DNA from: Diphasiastrum complanatum | Taxonomy: Eukaryota > Streptophyta > Lycopodiopsida > Lycopodiales > Lycopodiaceae | Length of the DNA stretch: 64,000 bases | Reading direction: 5' to 3' | Assembly (NCBI GenBank): GCA_029204225.1 | Contig: CM055107.1 | Coordinates: 28,731,410-28,795,409, forward strand | Part shown: positions 60,762 through 64,000 of the stretch, in pieces | Layout: every line of letters starts with the position of its first letter | Numbering within the stretch: position 1 is the first letter of the stretch | The notes under the pieces: generated by a model | Told to the model about the DNA's origin: nothing | The model's database searches: none | Seen by the model: the letters and a program-made list of their open reading frames with translations, nothing else | Program-made: the position numbers and the translations under genes

Positions 60762-61712
60762 TCATAGGCCGTCCTTCTTGAAAGGAGTAGATGAGAAACT
60801 AGAGACCATAAGAGATCCCTCTCCATCACTTGCAATAGTGTCTTCCTTCTCATTGGTAATGTTGGCTTGCTTGAGTTGATTCTTCTTCTTGAAGCAATCG
60901 GTGGCATAATGGCCTTTCTTGCCACAATAAAAGCACTTGATCTTCTTCTTCTTGAGCTTGGACGATGAAGCATTAGAGGAATCATCTTCCTCCTCATCTT
61001 TGTCTTTGGATTTGACTTTGTCCTTGCTTGAGGATTGTTGATGTTGGTTCTTGCTCCTCCCTTTGTGCTTATCCTTGGCAAATAGAGCCTTGCCATCGTT
61101 ATGAGTGAGAGAAAGCTTGTCCATCCTCAAGAGCTTGTACTCTTGTCTTGATTCTTCTAAACTTAGCACACTTTGTAGAGCCTCCAAACTTGGTAGCTCC
61201 TCCTTAATGGCATAGGATTGGACAAGGTTATCAAATTCACTTCTCAAGCCATTGAGAATGACTTGAACTAGCTCATTTTGATTGATGGAATCACCGATAC
61301 AAGCAAGTTCTCTATGAATATCTTTTACTCTCAAAACATAACTACATGCACTCTCATCACTCTTTTGGCTACTTTGAAAGATTTGATTCCTAAGAGTGAG
61401 AAGCCTAGAGGTATTCTTAGCCTCATAGATAGTCTTGAGACAATCCCAAGCTTCTTTGGCTGTTGTACAAGTACTTATCTCCCTCAGTATCTCATTAGAG
61501 ACATTCATCTTAATGTAGTGGAGAGCCATCCTAGCTCTCTTTTTGTATTTTTTAACCTCTTGAAGAACTTGTGGTTCTTCTTCAAGGCCAAGAACTATGC
61601 CCATCATGTCTTGAAGGATCAAGATGGACTCCATCCTCATTTTCCAAATTGAATAGTTTGAAGTGGACAATCTTTCACTTGGTTCCAACAAGGATGAACC
61701 CATTGAAGACAT
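60762..61712 (-). pseudogene. Copia gag (316 codons, ends at premature TGA before protease)
   Basis: Starts MSSMGSSLLEPSERLSTSNY at 61712, with the NYSIWKMRM motif. A UBN2-type core follows (EISTCTTAKEAWDCLKTIYE, LLTLRNQIFQ, LVQVILNGLRS), then a Lys/Ser-rich region, a complete knuckle CFYCGKKGHYATDC and the frame end at TGA 60762-60764. The following codons continue into protease, so the TGA replaces a Trp codon and splits what was one gag-pol frame. Gag itself looks intact. Confidence 0.85.
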
Positions 61713-62414
61713 TTGAAGTGAAAAAAACTCAAATGATGAACAATAAATGTCCTACACACTCTCAATAGGATCCAATAATAGAGTACTATCTCCTCCTATG
61801 AAAGATCTTGCAACTATTTGTGAATTGATTCTCACTAGCTACACAAATCTCTCTAAAACAAGATCTATTTCACATCAAATGATGGAGTATGGGCAAAGTT
61901 AGGATCAAACACTCTTAGCATGTGTGAAGTACACTAAGAAACCAAATTTGACTCAAATACAATGATATTGCATAAAACAAAATGGCTAATTGTTAAGCAT
62001 ACAACTGTGATTTTGGATCAACCAAGCAATCTCTTGACCAAACCAAATGTGTCCACCCAGGTCTAGGTGCCGTACCTAACCCTCTTCAAAAGCTTATAAC
62101 TTCTGATTGGCTCAACCAAATGGAATGAAACCGATTGCATCAAAAACTAGACAAAAATAGCTTTAAGACAAGCTATCAAGCAAGATAAATGGATCAAGCA
62201 TGAGAGAGAGCTTCCAAATTGAAATTGGATGTTCCTCACACGTGTCTGAGCACCTGATTCCGTACAGTACCAGGTCAGACCCAATCAATGTCGTTTTGAT
62301 CTCTTTTGATCCAAAATTGAACAAGATAGCTAGGAAAATGGACCTTGACAATTTTTAGCTCAAGATTGATGAATAGTTTTCACTTAAATGGATCAAAATG
62401 CATGGTAACCTTAG
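61713..62414 (-). other. Leader of the nested copia
   Basis: Between primer site and gag start; no ORF. It contains CACACGTGT at 62237-62245 followed by TTCCGTACAGTACC, the module also found in the non-autonomous element. Confidence 0.6.
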
Positions 62415-62430
62415 GTAGGATCTGATACCA
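62415..62430 (-). other. Primer-binding site
   Basis: Minus-strand TGGTATCAGATCCTACC directly follows the 5' LTR. It departs from the initiator tRNA-Met complement after ten bases. Confidence 0.75.
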
Positions 62431-62816
62431 TGTTGATTTCACACGTGTGGATTGTCCACAACATGTACTTGTGATCTCCTAAGGTGTGTAGATGCACCAA
62501 GATCAAGACTAGATTGAGATTCAAGATCTATCTTTGATTCTATGGCAAAAACACACTACTACATGCATTCAATCACTTCCAACTCTCACTCACACATGTG
62601 GGAAGTAATAAAAAATTATTCTAAGTAAAAACAAGCTGCTCTCCTCAGGTAGAGAGAGAAAAACCATCATGAGATCTCGGGTAGAGAGAGAAAGCTAGAA
62701 ATCCAATGACACTCAAAATCCACACAATTACCAAATCAATTAGATCCAAAATGAGGAGTACAATGATACTAGTAGATCCACGAGCTACCACTATGCTTAA
62801 CTATGATTGGACCACA
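62431..62816 (-). repeat. 5' LTR of the nested copia
   Basis: 386 bp, near-identical to the left copy. Confidence 0.88.
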
Positions 62817-63167
62817 CTTTGTCACCTCTTAATCCTATTGGACCATTGATCCATGCACCTCTTAATTCTATTGGACTATATTCAAGCACACCTCAAATTC
62901 CTATTGGACCTCACATGGTTCCACCTCTAAATCCTATTGGACCTCTTAGAATTCATCAAACAAAAGCATTACACTTGTCTACACTCTAATTGAAATGAGT
63001 TTAGCCTCTTACTCTATTTTGGCTCAATAGTGGCATTACAAGTGGAAATGCATAATTTGCCATCTATGCCAAATTTGTTCCTATCAACATCCTACACCTA
63101 GATGCTTGATATAAAAAACATAAGACCCCTATATCTAACATAGATAATCTTTTTCAATTCTTCACAG
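62817..63167 (-). other. Extra segment with 4-copy minisatellite
   Basis: Lies between the nested copia's 5' LTR and the resumption of the host copia integrase. From 62820 to 62955 a unit of about 33 bp (CACCTCTTAATCCTATTGGACC) occurs four times with variation. On the minus strand it reads GGTCCAATAGGA, resembling the LTR start TGTGGTCCAATC. ACAG occurs at its outer edge (63164-63167) and also directly before the left LTR (57630-57633). The rest has no ORF. Confidence 0.55.
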
Positions 63168-63600
63168 GTAGTACTCCTTGAACTCGACAGAGATATATTC
63201 TCCACCGTTATCTGACCTTAGGGCCTTGATCGTCCTTCCAGTCTCCTTTTCTGCATGCTCCTTGAAGATTCTGAAGCAGTTGAAGGCTTCTAATTTAAAA
63301 TACTTGGCTTCCTTCAGCGAAGGATTTTTCATCGGGCCACAAATATCTGAATGTACAACATCTAGCAATCCTCTAGCAACATGCTCATGGCTTGACTTAA
63401 ATGGCTTCCTAGTCTGTTTTCCAACTAGACAGTCTTGACAGACAAGTAGCTCGACTGTTTTGTGAGGATAGTCGAGATCAAGAACAATAGATTGTCTAGA
63501 CATTCATTGTACAGTAGCATAATTTAAATGACCAAGTCTATAATGCCAAAGTAAACCTTTATTTGATTGAATTAAAGTACTGGTGCAGAAAATACAATTT
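63168..63600 (-). pseudogene. Copia pre-integrase and integrase N-terminus (continues at 57633)
   Basis: Minus strand: GLLWHYRLGHLNYATVQ (63565-63510), CQDCLVGKQTRKPF, VVHSDICGPMKNPS and LRSDNGGEYISVEFKEYY, ending at about 63168. The C-terminal half resumes at 57630. Between SDICGPM and the second Asp some 25 residues around the FIDDFSR block are missing. The right end meets an inverted gag fragment near 63600. Confidence 0.8.
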
Positions 63601-63604
63601 CTAA

Positions 63605-63847
63605 GGAAAAGTAGCTTAGTTAAGGTCATTCCACACAACTCGAATCTTATTGGCGAAAGATGTGACAATGACACTTCAAAAGGCAATAGACGGAGTTAAG
63701 GAGGAAGTAGAAGCTTGTGAATGCTATGATAACTATAGTGGGTTTCTTTCCTTGCCTAACCTGAATCCAAGATCTAGTCAATCTAGCATCAAAGAGACGG
63801 AGTTAGTTGTCACGCATAGGTTCGTTCCCATGAGAGCGATAGTATAG
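63605..63847 (+). pseudogene. Copia gag fragment, opposite orientation
   Basis: MAKDVTMTLQKAIDGVKEEV matches the minus-strand gag at 34675 closely, followed by ECYDNYSGF. It decays after about 40 codons. Confidence 0.65.
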
Positions 63848-64000
63848 TTCAGATTTCAACATGAATGGAGGATCTAACACTAACATCCATTAACACTAAG
63901 CATTAACACTACATCTATTAACCCTACTTCCATTAACCCTAGATCCACAACAATGATAGAAACTTACTCTTCTCTCTCTCCCTTTCTCTCTCACAAAAAA
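63848..64000. repeat. Short imperfect ATTAACCCTA-like repeats
   Basis: CATTAACACTA and CTATTAACCCTA-type strings recur five or six times between 63875 and 63945, then a CT-rich end. No gene. Confidence 0.5.

Larger units (their letters stand above)
57634..62816 (-). mobile_element. Young copia retrotransposon nested in the larger copia
   Basis: LTRs 57634-58019 and 62431-62816 (386 bp each) start TGTTGATTTC and end GGACCACA on the plus strand. They differ at two positions that I can see (a T/C and a C/A), about 0.5 percent, so insertion was recent. A primer site TGGTATCAGATCC abuts the right LTR. Gag and pol are nearly complete but carry two stops, a frame change and a truncated RNase H that reads into the left LTR. 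The right flank does not show the expected 5-bp duplication because a 350-bp extra segment lies there. Confidence 0.88.

Noticed and set aside
63880-63945. ATTAACCCTA strings as an interstitial telomere repeat
   Set aside because: The units do not form a regular CCCTAAA array; they are short and irregular.

Overview
The window is plant nuclear DNA, AT-rich and repeat-dominated. A land-plant, probably angiosperm, source follows from a proline-rich extensin-like receptor kinase (PERK) gene with canonical GT-AG introns, many plant-type Ty1/copia and Ty3/gypsy retrotransposon remnants with tRNA-Met or gypsy-type primer sites, and long (GA)n/(CT)n tracts. The species cannot be named from the sequence alone.

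Layout. (1) 1-11 kb: the 5' six coding exons of a minus-strand PERK gene (349-10209). Its 7.9-kb first intron carries a LINE-like endonuclease fragment, a copia gag fragment and a (TC)n tract; GA/CT tracts lie upstream of its start codon. (2) 11.15-20.76 kb: a minus-strand Helentron-type rolling-circle transposon gene (Rep, Pif1-like helicase, C-terminal EEP endonuclease), cut by a very young LTR retrotransposon at 14838-20543. That element has 865-bp LTRs that read as identical, a 5-bp target duplication and no pol. Its single long ORF is a copia-type gag start joined to one zinc knuckle and then to a novel, internally duplicated region. (3) 21-34 kb: copia integrase and gag scraps, a 377-bp inverted-repeat element, a fragment of a RAD7-like leucine-rich repeat gene with splice sites, a minus-strand Ty3/gypsy gag-protease-RT remnant and a duplicated unknown coding segment. 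(4) 34-47 kb: a mosaic of copia copies in both orientations, including a deletion derivative bounded by LTRs, an inverted RT block and an in-frame chimera of two copia lineages. (5) 47-53 kb: mostly single-copy-looking DNA with no clear gene, holding a (TC)n(AC)n microsatellite, a 240-bp tandem duplication and a possible 45-residue membrane peptide. (6) 53.3-63.6 kb: a minus-strand copia (1072-bp LTR) inserted into an older plus-strand copia and itself interrupted by a younger copia (57634-62816, 386-bp LTRs differing at two sites) plus an extra 350-bp segment.

Only the PERK gene is clearly a functional host gene; its kinase motifs are intact and its 3' exons lie beyond position 1. The rest is mainly nested mobile DNA. 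The most interesting items are the pol-less LTR element, the plant Helentron with a nearly open helicase-endonuclease frame, and a recurring CACACGTGTG plus GTAC-rich module in LTRs and leaders of different elements. All calls are by eye; no database or alignment program was used.
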